Assembly (NCBI GenBank): GCA_034509495.1
Contig: CM067507.1
Coordinates: 32,553,888 to 32,617,887, forward strand
Source of the DNA: Acestrorhynchus altus
Lineage: Eukaryota > Chordata > Actinopteri > Characiformes > Acestrorhynchidae
Direction: 5' to 3'
Length of the DNA: 64,000 nucleotides
The position numbers and the translations under genes are program-made. Under the pieces are notes generated by a model. The model was not told where the DNA came from, did not search any database, and saw only the letters and a list, made by a program, of their open reading frames with translations. Shown here piece after piece: positions 44,039-54,838 of the stretch. Every line of letters begins with the position of its first letter. Position 1 is the first letter of the stretch.

Positions 44039-44697
44039 TTTAAGGGTTAAGGTTAAAGATAAAGTGAATTAAGTTTTAAGTTTAAGGGTAACGGTTAGGG
44101 ATAGAGTAAAGGATAGGTTTGCAATGTTTGGTTAAGGTTAGAATTAGAGAAAGGGTTAGGTTTAGGGTTTATGGTTAAGGTTAGGGTTAGAGTAAGGGTT
44201 AAGTTTAGGTTTATGGTTAAGATTAGGGTTAGAGTAAGGGTTAGGTTTAGGTTTTATGATTAAGGTTAGGGTTAGAGTAAGGGTTAGGTTTAGGGTTTAT
44301 GGTTAAGGTTAGGGTTAGTGTAAGGGTTAGGTTTAGGTTTATGGTTAAGGTTAGGGTTAGAGTAAGGGTTAGGTTTAGGGTTTATGGTTAAGGTTAGGGT
44401 TAGAGTAAAGGTTAGGTTTAGTGTTTAGGGTTAATGTTAGGGTTAGAGTAAGGGTTAGGTTTAGGGTTTATGGTTAAGGTTAGGGTTAGAGTAAGGGTTA
44501 GGTTTATATTTTATGGTTAAGGTTAGAGTTAGAGTAAGGGTTAGGTTTAGGGTTTATGGTTAAGGTTAGGGTTAGAGTAAGGGTTAGGTTTATGTTTTAT
44601 GGTTAAGGTTAGGGTTAGAGTAAGGGTTAGGTTTATGTTTTATGGTTAAGGTTAGAGTTAGAGTAAGGGTTAGGTTTAGGGTTTATGGTTAGGGTGT
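44039..44697 (+). repeat. 43-bp tandem array built from telomere-like TTAGGG words
   Basis: The marker GTTAGAGTAA (or a one-base variant) starts at 44186, 44228, 44271, 44314, 44356, 44399, 44442, 44485, 44528, 44571, 44614 and 44657, so the period is 42-43 bp. Each unit reads roughly GTTAGAGTAAGGGTTAGGTT, then TAGGGTTTATGGTTAAGGTT, then AGG. The first 150 bp is more diverged. There are about 14-15 units, made of TTAGGG, TTAGGTT and TTAAGG variants. It has no frame or known function and resembles an interstitial telomere-derived minisatellite. Confidence 0.95.
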
Positions 44698-45175
44698 TTG
44701 TGATGAATATATAGACAACCTGCTTTGTGTGTTAATTTTTATACCATATTTAAATTAGTTGTATCAACATTTCTATGTGGCGATTGTAAAAATAGAAATT
44801 GGGGCAAATCCTTTTTTTTTTTTTTTTTTTAAACACTCTGGTGTTTCATTAAAACCTCTTCTATACTGTAGTGTTGGTTGAGTGCCCTAATTGTTGTTCT
44901 CTGTCTGGGAGTGTTTTGTGTGGGGGTTCAATCTGGGTTGTGCTGGAATTTGCTCCAGTTAGGTCAGGGGTAATGAGTGACAAACGACTTTATTACGGGT
45001 CACTTCCTCTGAGGTCGTCAATCTGGGACTCATCTGCCATTCATTGTCTAATCAATCTACTGCAGTTACACAGCAGTCGAGCAGCAGCAGCTTGCTCCTT
45101 TCTACTGCAACGTCGACAGAGCTGGGATTGCTTTCTCACGTGTAGATGTTTCTCATGTTTCACCTTACTTTGTAA
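44698..45175. other. Single-copy stretch with a poly-T run
   Basis: A T-run lies at about 44813-44830. A frame opens at 44871 and runs into the CT/CA tract; its first 100 residues have no recognisable domain. Confidence 0.4.
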
Positions 45176-45267
45176 ACTCTCTCTCCCTCTATCACTCTCT
45201 TTCTCCCTCTATCTCTCTCTCTTTCCTCTCTATCTCCCTCTATCTCTCTCTCCCTCTATACCCCCCC

Positions 45268-45304
<37 letters not shown>

Positions 45305-45319
45305 GCACACACACGCACA
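45176..45319. repeat. CT-rich / C-run / (CA)n compound low-complexity tract
   Basis: CTCTCT and CCCTCTAT units are followed by a run of ten C, then CT, then CA with GCAC interruptions. Confidence 0.95.
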
Positions 45320-45867
45320 CAAACAAGCTAAATAGTAGACATTTGCTTCACTCATACTGCCTACTTCCCTCTGCTGCGATTGTGCAATGAATAGAGCTGC
45401 AAGTGGAGTGTGTGAGTGTGTATGTGTGTGTGAGGAGGGGTACACACTGCCCCCTTACAGATGCCTCCTGATGTGATGACAAGTTCCAAAGGCCTCTCGC
45501 ACAGCTGGAAGCCCCCAGCCACAGACATCTGAGGCATCCCTCTACCAAAATACTCATGCAGCCAAGTGGAGTGTTCCCTTCCTCCCTCCTACACTACACC
45601 CCTCCCTCCCCCCCCCCCCCCCCAACCCCCCTCTCAGTACAGATCTTACTGTACTTTCATTGAAGAAGAAACCTTCTCCCTTCAGTGTAAATACAACCAA
45701 CACACTACAGCTTTCCGTATAAAGAATGAACGTCGTACCATTTAAAATTCCGTGATTAATTAACGTCACTATATATTGTGAAGGATAAAAAATAGGGACC
45801 TTATTCTGATTCTTGTGAACACAAGAGTATTTAAAATTGTATAACCCTTTGTCAGAGCTACAGTCTC
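45320..45867. other. Single-copy stretch with a long C-run
   Basis: A C-rich patch at 45598-45630 includes a run of about 15 C. The rest is unique with no recognised feature. Confidence 0.45.
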
Positions 45868-46147
45868 TGCTGTCCAGGGAAGACTAATAGGTTTTGGAGC
45901 ATGCTGTGAGGAGTTGATTGCATTTAATGACAAGAGCATTAGTGAGGTCAGGATGTTAGATGATCACCACCCCACCTCATCCACCAAGTCCTACAGTTCT
46001 TCTTGTGCACAGCTCCATGCTGGGGGCTGCATATTCCTCTAATACATGCCTTGCATTAGACATGGTACCAATAGGTCCATGAAATCTGCTCAAGAGCGGT
46101 ACTTCTCTATTTGGCAATAGAAAGTCCACAAACATTTCAACATATAC
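45868..46147 (+). mobile_element. TA-flanked MITE family, 5'-truncated copy
   Basis: CTGTCCAGGGAAGACTAATA, GGAGCATGCTGTGAGGAGTT, GTCAGGATGTTAGATGATCA then CCACCCCACCTCATCC, CATTAGACATGGTACCAATA, and the right end AAAGTCCACAAACATTTCAA then CATATA. It lacks the left terminus. It is followed at once by a SINE fragment. Confidence 0.8.
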
Positions 46148-46149
46148 GC

Positions 46150-46330
46150 CTGGGGTTGTAGGTTTCGATTCCTGCTCAGATTGCTGTCTGGGCGACACTA
46201 TGTGGTACTATGTGAAAGACTGGTGCTATGCAGGGGGTGTTCCTGTCTTGAACCCAATGATTCCAGGTAGGCTCTGGATCTACTGTGACCCTTTTCAGGA
46301 AAAAGCATTTGAGATAATGACTGAACTCAC
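46150..46330 (+). mobile_element. tRNA-derived SINE fragment
   Basis: GGTTGTAGGTTTCGATTCCT is a B-box-like segment. It is followed by GGGTGTTCCTGTCTTGAACC, CAATGATTCCAGGTAGGCTC, TGGATCTACTGTGACCC and AGCATTTGAGATAATGACTG, which is the body and 3' end of a common fish SINE (normally ...GGACCCACCGCGACCCTGA...GAGATAATGAATG). The A-box half is missing. Confidence 0.7.
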
Positions 46331-46988
46331 TCTTTGTGGGTACATAGGAATGTCCTAATTTTATTCAGGGAAAGGCAAGCTAGTGAGGGCATCTGTTATC
46401 AGAGATGATTAGTGATTAGTGATTAGTGTTCTCCTTCAAGTGTGTTGAGCTGTACGGTGATGTTGTATCAGCAACAATTCTGATATTCTTCGGCATCTTC
46501 AAAATCTATCCTTCATCACAGAATTTGGGCACAATGTGAAGAACAATGGCCAGATTCACATTGCTTTAAAAAGTGAAGAACAGGAAGGTTTCTGAGTGAG
46601 TGTGTTTGGTGTACTATACTGAGAACACTAGAACAGTGCTGTCACAGCAGACTGAGGTTTGAATCTTCAGATGAGGCCCCATAACACCACATTTACCTAT
46701 CTTTGTAACATGAATAAATTGTTCACAGCCCTGAATATTAGAGTATCTACCAAATACCATCAAGGTAAACGTGCTTTTGGGAAATGTTTGCTTTAAACTC
46801 CGACACAAAAGCCTCCAGCATCCAAGAGACAAAAAAATAAAACAAAACACGAATCTAGAACATCTCACATGAACTAACATTATGCTTTCATTTCGATCAT
46901 TCACATGAAAGCCTGAAAGCTAAAGCAAATCCTTTAATCACACCACTCTGTGTGTGTTAAACCCTCTTGCTGGAGTGAAACATGTGTT

Positions 46989-46991
<3 letters not shown>
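46331..46991. other. AT-rich single-copy stretch
   Basis: Contains a tandem GTGATTAGTGATTAGTGATT near 46408-46429, and 46526-46558 resembles 1348-1380. Nothing else recognised. Confidence 0.4.

Positions 46992-47039
<48 letters not shown>
46992..47039. repeat. (CT)n microsatellite
   Basis: About 23 CT units. Confidence 0.97.
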
Positions 47040-47043
<4 letters not shown>

Positions 47044-48525
47044 CTGTGGAGAGCAGTCATGTTTGTAATTGCCCTCCTTCAGCAGCCCCTCTTGGCCTCT
47101 TGTGTTTGTGAAGAACTGTGGCTGCAGAAGGAGGCCTGGGCGTACAGGCATTCATGAGAGAGAGAGGGAGAGCTGAGGAGTGGGTAAAAAGGGGTCAAAG
47201 GTCAAAGACAGAGCTGCTCCCAATCAGTGTTGTTTAAGCAGCTGCCCTGCCAGAGCAGGCCCAGCCTAACTGCCCGACACAATGTGCAACTCATTGGCTG
47301 GATGGATGGGTGGCTGGATGAGTGGCAGGAGGGAAGGAGGGAGTGAAGGAAGGAAGGGAGAGAGAAGGAATGCAGGGAGAAAGGACACCAATTAAGATAG
47401 AGTGACTGCTTCCATAAAATGCTTCCTCTCCAAACCCAATGCTGAGATTATTAGTAAAACATCATTAGTTGTATTTCCAGCAGGCACAGCGCGACAGTTT
47501 GACCTCATAAAGATGTTATATTCTAATGCTGGACAGACATTGAATTTTGGGTACTTAACACTATGACTTACACTGACATTATTGTGTATCAAAAGAAATG
47601 AAATCAACATTTCTCACATGTACAGTCTTTCATGATGTAACTAATGGTCAAATGTTTCGACAACTAGAAACGAAAATCAAAACAAAAGACAGTAAGGATA
47701 TAAGATCATAACAAAAATCATAAATTAAACCAAATGAAATAGAATATAAAGTATCGAGCATTATATACAAGCTCCTGCAGATGGCACTGCACAAGGATGA
47801 TTGAGGTATGAATACCTGCAGGGTGTGCTGTGAGATTCATCGTTTGAGAAGAGGTTTGAGTTGCATTTGAGTGAAACATGGGTCACAAAACAGATGTTGA
47901 TGATTGGCAGAGAGGAGTGATTGTGTTTTCCAAAGGCCAAATTGTGGAGGAAGTGGCTGAATTGTGTGACGTGTGCAGTCATACGGGCCAAAATAACAAA
48001 AAACAAAAAAAAACAGTGTACAAGAAACTCTCATCAAAATTGAAAGATTAAAACAAACAGACAGGAACTGCCAATGCATCAGAATGATGTTCTAGAATTC
48101 CATGCAGGTCCTTCATAACCAATTCCCTAAAGAACATTCCGCAGGGAACTTAATGAACGTATGAGCATGGCACATAACTGTCTGTTTACAAAAATACACT
48201 AAAAGTTTTGATGACTATATTATTATTAACTATTAATACTTGAATGTTATCCATGCATCTTGTAGCTGGTGGTGCTCGTCCTCTTTTACCTTCAACTCTT
48301 CAATGTACGATGATCTTTTCCAGAGAAAAGGCTCTTCTCATAATGTGTCCAAAGTAAGAGAGCTTCAACCTGACCATCTGGGCTTCCAGCAAGAAGTAAG
48401 GCTAGATCTGGATAGGATCATTTCTTTTTTAGTGTGTTATCTGGTCCATAAATCTGGTTTCCACCTATTGTAGACCTCAGGTAGACTTCAGTCAAGCTGG
48501 GGGAGGTTCTGTGATGTAATGACTC
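47040..48525. other. Single-copy stretch with a GGAT/GGAA-rich patch
   Basis: A GGAT- and GAAGG-rich patch lies at 47296-47380. Beyond it is AT-rich unique sequence. Short frames near 47760-48080 (minus) and 48240-48473 (plus) have no domain. Confidence 0.4.
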
Positions 48526-48721
48526 CACAGCTGCTCCCTAGGCACCACGGATAGGACTGCCCACCGTTCCGGGCACGTGTCCTCACTGTACACTAGTGTG
48601 TGAATTCACTTGTGTGTGTGTTTCATAGCATGGATGGCTTAAATACGGAGGACAAATTCCTGTGTGTGCAGAACAGTGGATGTTCTCTATGTGCAAAAAG
48701 TAAAAGTAAAGCACGTAAAAG
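48526..48721 (+). mobile_element. tRNA-derived SINE (V-SINE-like), copy 3, 5'-truncated
   Basis: CAGCTGCTCCCTAGGCACCA, GGATAGGACTGCCCACCGTT, GGGCACGTGTCCTCACTG, CTAGTGTGTGAATTCACTTG and GGCTTAAATACGGAGGACAA, then ATTCCTGTGTGTGCAG, follow the body of the minus-strand copies. The tRNA head (A and B boxes) is absent, as expected for a 5'-truncated retroposon. The tail ends in AAAAGTAAAAGTAAA-like repeats. Confidence 0.82.
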
Positions 48722-48734
48722 TACATAGAGCTGC

Positions 48735-48900
48735 TGGACCTCCAGATTTTGCCCTTTGCTCATCGTCGTATCAAGAAACATAAGATTCTAATCCCTTTAT
48801 TCCAAGATGACAATTCCCACATTCACAGGGCTGCAAAAATGATTGGCACGATGAATATTCAGGAACATTCATATGATCTGGCTCTAAGAAATCTCCAGAT
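48735..48900 (+). pseudogene. Tc1/mariner transposase fragment around the second Asp
   Basis: One frame reads FQDDNSHIHRAAKMIGTMN, which resembles the QDDNxxxHxA box holding the second catalytic Asp of Tc1/mariner transposases. About 90 bases later, in another frame, KSPDLDSL corresponds to the RSPDLNPIE box, but the catalytic Glu codon is not preserved. Everything upstream is lost and the SINE abuts it. Strong family resemblance, no function. Confidence 0.6.
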
Positions 48901-50649
48901 TTGGACTCCCTGACAAGTGAAACACCAGGGAAGATATTTAGAAAATCAGACGGAACTGCAGAGCCGTTTGATTCTTGAATGGCTGAATTTCTTCAGTTCA
49001 TGCCATTCAGGTATTATATATATTAAATGCACAATTGCGTATTTAAATAATTGAACAACGCACAATCAATTATTTTCATATTTGCTTCTTGTTTGTCAAC
49101 GGATAATAATAGCACACTAATTATTCATGTTAAAGAACTGAATTCCAGTAAAGTGGATAAGCCCATTTAAATGAACGCGTCGGCATACATCTGTGACACG
49201 TAGATGATTGCTTTCTAAATGAGCGAAGTGGAAAGAATAAGACAAACAAGTAGCTGTCACATATTTCATTCCACATCACATTTTTTTTCTCCTCCAAAAA
49301 AGTTGTAATCTTTCGTCTCTCAAATGGCTGGCTAAATAGGCCTCATTTGCATAGAAAAGAAAGGGAAGATTGACAGCAATTTAGGAATTATGCTGAGAGG
49401 ATTGGATAAGTGTTGTGAGCTATGCTCCTCCAGAGTCTCCAGCTGTTGTGTCTAAGTGGAGTAAGTCTAAGTCTGCCTACCCCCCCCCCCCTCCCCCTGC
49501 ACCACCACCCTCCTCTCTTCTGTTTCTTCTTTTTCTAATCAGCGAATGGACGGCTGATCCCATGTCCTGGGCTTTCCTCCTCACACCTCCCTTCCTCCGC
49601 TCCCTTTCAATGCAAATGATGCGTGCTCAAATCCAATCTAACCTGCATTGTGTGCGAGCCTGGGGAGACCAGACAGACTGGTACAAGTCAGCCGGTAATG
49701 TGTTTTGCCTTGTAAAGGTGGTACAGAGTCCTTTTTTCTTGCTTGTAATCTGGGTTTGTTTGGGTCTGGACTGGATTAGGTTCATTCTGAGGTAAGAGTG
49801 GGTGGTTCTTCACAAACAACTACAGTAGAGACGTAGAGTCTGAATCTTTGCTCCAAGGACCTAAAATATACTTCTATACTGTTGACCAGGGACCAGTTAT
49901 CAGGTCTTCGGTTTAATAATAAATGTCCCAGTGCATCCGTTTGATTTGGTGCTCCTCCTCTACTTTAAGGTTTAATTCAATTTTATGGAGAAATATAGAA
50001 AACTCTAAAGCTCTGCGAGACAAACAGGAAGCTGATTTTTGTTGAAGGGCAGGATTTATCAGTAACCAGATGCCATGAGAAGTGTTATGAGAACTCCTAT
50101 TCATATTTCAACCACTGGCAGGCCTTCTTTTTTATAAGATCGTTGTTATAAACAAGCAGTTTGACCAATGGTTGATGTAAATGCAGGTACATGTAGATAA
50201 TAATGGATGTAAGAAGGCGGGACTTAAACAGACCTTTTTATAGCCGAAGTCTGCACACAAGGCTGACATGAAATCAATGAAAACTCAATATTTTACACAA
50301 TTTTGAAATCCAAGCTACATGCATTTTTCATATCCCAAAAAGAGGACATGGCTTCTTCATATACATTTAAAACCAATAAACATACAATTAAAATAATAAA
50401 CAATAAAATAAATAAATTATTCTATAGATCTTCTAAATGAAGCATCAAAGTGCTCAAAGGATCATTTTTTGCTAAGTGTGTGAGATTAACAGTGAATTTT
50501 AATTCTTAGAAACTGAGATGCCATTTCCGAGGTGTCATAACTCAGGATCAGAGTAACCTACAGACGTGATACACATATCATAAACTACAAGACCCATCTG
50601 AGCATTGTGTGAAGCATTATCAGTGAGTAATCCAGTTTGGAAAACTGCT
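48901..50649. other. Single-copy stretch with a C-run
   Basis: 49100-49560 is non-repetitive, with TAATTATTCATGTTAAAG- and CATTTAAATGAACGCGTCGG-like phrases and a C-run at 49481-49492. A 126-codon frame (49415-49795) crosses the C-run and begins with a low-complexity Pro stretch. No gene supported. Confidence 0.35.
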
Positions 50650-51065
50650 AAAAATGTTCCCAGCTTGTTTCCCACTGAACTTAATGCAAAAGGAACCTTT
50701 CAGTGCATGTTCTGCTCTGCTCATGTGTACATGCTCAACCTGCATACAAACTCTGCATCAGCGAGAGCGGTGGGACAAACGATTTCACTGACTCAGACAT
50801 TGTTATAGAGGAAAATGAGAAAGGAGGGGCTGTTCGCTCTCTTTCTTTGCCCACACAGTGTTCAAATTTTAGAATAAAAGTCCTGAGAAGGGATAATACA
50901 AATGCATACATAAAAATATCAAATGACATTCTTGATTCTTTACTTTATTTGAGCCGCTGTATTTTAAGATGTATTACTGTAAATATCCTTGTCAATCCAA
51001 TTAAATAATTTATCAAAAATATTGCATTTTCAGCTCAAAAACACCCTGGATGTTCAATTGTCTAC
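50650..51065 (-). mobile_element. R-A dispersed element, copy 3 (longest)
   Basis: Read on the minus strand, this keeps both halves. The 5' part has CCAGGGTGTTTTTGAGCTGA, AATTGGATTGACAAGGATAT and TATTTTTATGTATGCATTTG. The 3' body has GTATTATCCCTTCTCAGGAC, GAACAGCCCCTCCTT, TGACATTG-type decay of GACATCATTAG, CGCTCTCGCTGATGCAGAGT and AGTTCAGTGGGAAACAAGCT. It is the best template for the family because copy 2 is split by insertions and copies 1 and 4 are partial. No ORF, tRNA head or clear terminal repeat is visible. Confidence 0.75.
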
Positions 51066-52374
51066 AAGAAAAAACACAAACAATTGTAGTATCATTTGTT
51101 TATTTTTACATCTTAAATGAAGACAAATTTGAGTCTAAGATCTCCTGAAAATAACAATGTCTGTCATTTGTCTCCTATAAATACTTTTTTTATATGTTTT
51201 GGCAAATAAAAGTATGTCAACGAAAATATCACTCAAAATTAGCCTAGAGTTTAACAGACTAAATAAAACTCTAAAAACAATTTTAGAGCTTTTAACATAC
51301 CAACAGCAACCAAATGAGTATCAGGCAATTCTACAGACATCCATTTTTTCCTGAACTCTAACAACTTGAAGTTGAGGGAATACCCCAAGTTTGAAAAATC
51401 CAATTTCCCAGTTCACAAGAACATAGCAACAGTAGTATATTTCCTACGCTGGTCATTCATGAGTTATCACTCCTCCACGGTGTGTTTTTAAAGTTGGAAT
51501 TGTGGTGAGACTGCCCGCTCCTTCTCTGAAGTTAGTGTTTCAAAGTGAAGCTGGACTTAAAGCAGTTTAAAAACCACAGCGAGAACAGCAGTACAGTTTG
51601 CTGAAACGTAAGCTGGGGCAGATTATGTAATATTCTCCCAGGTCTGGGTGTGAGTGTGTGCTGAAGCGGGTGTTCATAGTGGATAGAGTTTAGTCATCTC
51701 CGTAACTGTGTGTGACAGGCCTGCTGATGTTTGGAGAAGTGTAGACAGACTTGTTGGCTTGAAGATGCTGCTCTTGCTTTAAGGTTGTGCTGGGGTGCCT
51801 TTGTTCATGCCTTTAAGATGCTCTATTTTCTGCTAATGTCAGTCCAGAAGAAGCTTCAGAGGTGGGTAAATAATAACGCTGGGCCTTCAAAGCATAATTT
51901 CATATCAGACTCTGAAAGCTCAGCTCTCTGAAAGTGAAATCTTCGATAAAGCTCAAGAATAAAGATGGCTGTATTGTATTGCTGTGCTTTTGATTGCCAC
52001 TCTAGGGGCACTGGGATACAATTAAGGCAGACACGGCATCTACACAAACCCATTTTTATAATGGTGTGTGAGGATAGCCGACACAGCAGGCCCTTCGGCG
52101 GTGCAATTACAGGTGCAGGCTGTATTGTCTCACTGCATCAGGTTTTAGACACATGAGGTGGGGTTTGCTGCGTTTCAAGTAATATACATCTATTCTAATT
52201 AGACCAAAAGAAGAGAGGCACTGAAGTGTCTGCGTTTTTTCATTCCTTTCTTTCTGTTTCTCGTCCTCTTTCTGCAGGCTGTCTCATTTGAGGTGCAACC
52301 CCACGCACCTTGTAAAACACATCCCAATGCCAGATCCCTCTTTTTTGGATCAGGCCCTTTAAAATTTCAACAAG

Positions 52375-52378
<4 letters not shown>
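51066..52378. other. AT-rich then mixed single-copy stretch
   Basis: No element or gene recognised. 52060-52360 is more even in composition and adjoins a long T-run. Confidence 0.4.

Positions 52379-52407
<29 letters not shown>
52379..52407. repeat. Poly-T run
   Basis: About 29 T residues. It could be the A-tail of a minus-strand retroposon, but no retroposon body is recognisable on the 5' or 3' side. Confidence 0.95.
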
Positions 52408-52409
52408 CG

Positions 52410-53130
52410 CTGGGAAACAGACATTACATTGCCTAACAATGGAGACATGTCAAGTTGTAGATCTAGGCCTGCATACTGAAGGCTGTCAGCAGACATGCAG
52501 CCTCCTTGTTGGCCAATTAAGCGAAATTGACATGTAGATTGCCACGCTGTCACAGCCTACTGCTCTGGCATTAGGCTTTACAAATCAGACTGACATTTGC
52601 ACTTGTTTGTATTATTAAGGGGATCTTCATCAAGGATTTACTTTCTTTCCTGCAAAAAAAGAGGGAAAATTCCTGCTATAAATATTGAATGTGACAACAT
52701 TCTGGTATTGTCAAATGTATTTGTGACAGAGCTAGCTTTAGCCCGAGGTGAAACCGAAAAACTAAAGTTTGTGGAAGTTTGTTTTGACTGGCGAGACCTG
52801 CAGGAATTAAATGATAATTCTGTAAAGACAAAGAGAATGTCAGTCACCGACCAAGAGAACGGAGAAGCAGGCTTTTGTTATTACCATGATCAAAATTTCT
52901 CTGCCACAGACTTTATGCAAGCTGAGATAAGAATGACAGCAGAAGAGCAGATGAAGATTTCCACTATCTCATGGGGGGCCGTCACAAGCGTCTTGTCTTT
53001 TCAGAGTTTGCATAGTGATTTATCTCCCCCACATCCACGACTGTTTGAGTCAAACTGATGATAAAACTCCAATAATGATCACTTCCCATCTAAATGTCTG
53101 TTTTATGGTCAGCAGTTAGATGTTATGCTT
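52410..53130. other. Non-repetitive block with an unexplained 154-codon open frame
   Basis: The plus strand is open from about 52594 to a stop at 53058, but the first in-frame codons are CAT TTG rather than ATG. Composition is balanced (for example KLKFVEVCFDWRDLQELNDN and ATDFMQAEIRMTAEEQMKIS), unlike the low-complexity frames elsewhere. I recognise no family. It may be a chance frame inside a conserved non-coding element, or a lone exon without visible splice signals. Confidence 0.2.
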
Positions 53131-53368
53131 TAAGCTTCGGTGCTCAGAATCTTTTTACTGGCTCTGGAAGATTCACAGATTGGAAATGACCTGAGGTCAT
53201 CTTAAAGATTCAGCATGCCTTTGATGTTTTTACTGCAACAAGGATAAATGACCATATAATTGATTAAAGTCTTTAAGCCTATTAATCTGCAGATTTATAT
53301 TACAGAACTGTCTGAAATATACTAAAATCTGAATTTTGCTTTATAATTTAATACAAAAAACGTGTAGA
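53131..53368. other. AT-rich spacer
   Basis: Nothing recognised. Confidence 0.4.
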
Positions 53369-53870
53369 CCAATCAGCCATAACATTATGACCATCCTTGT
53401 TTCTACTCTCACTGTCTGTGAGCCTGTGTAGTTGTTTGATATTCTATAATTACAGACTGTAGTCCACTTGTTTCTCTGCATACTTTGTTATTCTTTTATC
53501 GCCCCGTTCTTCAACGGTCAGGACCCCACAGAGGTGGGGGTGGAGGGTCTCATCACAGTGTCCATTCACTTTGTCCACCTTTGCTCATCGGTTCGTGTTG
53601 GTCATCCTCTAGTCCTTCATCAGTGCTCGCAGGATGCTGCCACAGGACACTGTTGGCTAGATATTTCTGGTTTGTGGACTATTCTCAGTCTAGCAGTGAC
53701 ACTCAGAGGGTCTGATCCAACTTATACCAATGCAACACACACTACCACACCACCACTGTGACCCTCCACCCACATAATACCTGCTCTGTGATGGTCCTGT
53801 GGGGTCCTGACCAATGTAATGTAGAGAAACAAATGGACTACAGATGGGCATGTGCTGAACTGGACGTGTG
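53369..53870 (-). mobile_element. Palindromic DNA element (family P), largest copy
   Basis: The left arm begins ACCAATCAGCCATAACATTA then TGACCATCC, continues GTTTCTACTCTCACTGTC and TATAATTACAGACTGTAGTC, and reaches GGTCAGGACCCCACAGAGG at 53518. The right side carries the inverse, CTGTGGGGTCCTGACC at 53797-53812, then GTAGAGAAACAAATGGACTA. The element is thus built as a large imperfect palindrome. The middle holds GTTGGCTAGATATTTCTGGT. No transposase is present. The left-arm sequence is the complement of 26330-26503. Confidence 0.72.
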
Positions 53871-54074
53871 ACAGTTTGAATAGTAAATTACTCAAACTGT
53901 GAATTAAACATTCTAATGCTTGCACATGTAAAATGAATTTAATATATGGCAGTTTAACTTGAAATAAATAATGAAATGCATACACTTTTCATGATATTCT
54001 AATTCCCCGAGATTCACTGGGTAATTTAATAAAGCATACATCAATATTCAGCTTTTTATTGGAAATTCCCATCA

Positions 54075-54320
54075 GTCCCATAGTCCATCTACTGATGCAG
54101 ACGTTGTTATCCATCCTCTATTCCTTCATCAGTGGTCAATTTCTGACCCACAGAGCTGCTCTTGGCTGGATATTTCTGGTATGATTCCTAGTTAATGAGT
54201 GACATGTGACATCTGGAAAAAAAAACACTGACATATAAAACCCCAACATGAATGAATGGTCCACCGCCCAAATAATATCCCTTCAACAGCAGTCATGTGG
54301 TCAGAAACAGAGCAGTGATA
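54075..54320 (+). mobile_element. Palindromic DNA element (family P), internal fragment
   Basis: CTTGGCTGGATATTTCTGGT matches the middle of the previous element. TGAATGGTCCACCGCCCAAA then TAATATCCC and GTCATGTGGTCAGAAACAGA continue in family order. It is diverged and lacks termini. Confidence 0.55.
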
Positions 54321-54623
54321 AATGCAGCAGAGGGAAGTGTTGAATTATGAAGCAATAGATCAGCTACAGTCTGTGGGAGGAAGGGCTTGGAGAACTAGCC
54401 ATCAGAGAAGGCATAATGATTACTGAGGTTTCAAAAATACGTTTATTTCTTTTAGTTCATTTTTCTTCAAAATCATGTCCCGTCTGCCTGCTTGTTGACT
54501 AAGGCTGTACCATGCTGGGCTAAGGTTGCAGCTGAACTCATGCTACAACTATGAGGTATATGTAGCACGGCGTAAATGATAGGTGTATGAAATCAGCTTG
54601 GAGGAGGCAGTCTTGAGCCTAAA
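54321..54623. other. Single-copy stretch, probably part of decayed elements
   Basis: GAATTATGAAGCAATAGATC, then AGTCTGTGGGAGGAAGGGCT, has no recognised family. No gene. Confidence 0.35.
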
Positions 54624-54838
54624 TCAGCCTACTTCAGGTAACAGGACCTCATTAATGTAACGCTGGGTTGTCAAAGTGCCTGTAATGAAGACCAAATGTA
54701 ATCTGGCATCAACTGAAATTGCACCCACACCATAACACCAGACCTTTGGGATGTGTGACGTGTAACACCAAATTGTCCTCCACACATGGATTTGTTGGTC
54801 GTCTCCAACAAGACAAAAGCAGGACTTATGGGGGGACC
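54624..54838 (-). pseudogene. Tc1-like transposase middle fragment (subfamily A)
   Basis: The minus-strand frame reads SCFCLVGDDQQIHVWRTIWC, then VWCYGVGAISVDARLHLVFI, then TGTLTTQRYINEVLLPEV. This matches the Tc1 segment after the first catalytic Asp: SRFCL(S/V)xDxxxxVWR, then V(M)VWGAI, then L(V)xIxGTLTAQRYxxEVLxP. The VWGAI box has decayed to CYGVGAI. The first Asp itself lies just past the break at 54838, where an opposite-strand Tc1 relic begins. The N-terminal domain and the second Asp/Glu half are missing. Confidence 0.8.

Noticed and set aside
44039..44697. CRISPR array or true telomere
   Set aside because: There are no unique spacers between repeats, and the unit is a 43-bp variant repeat rather than pure TTAGGG; the context is eukaryotic internal sequence.
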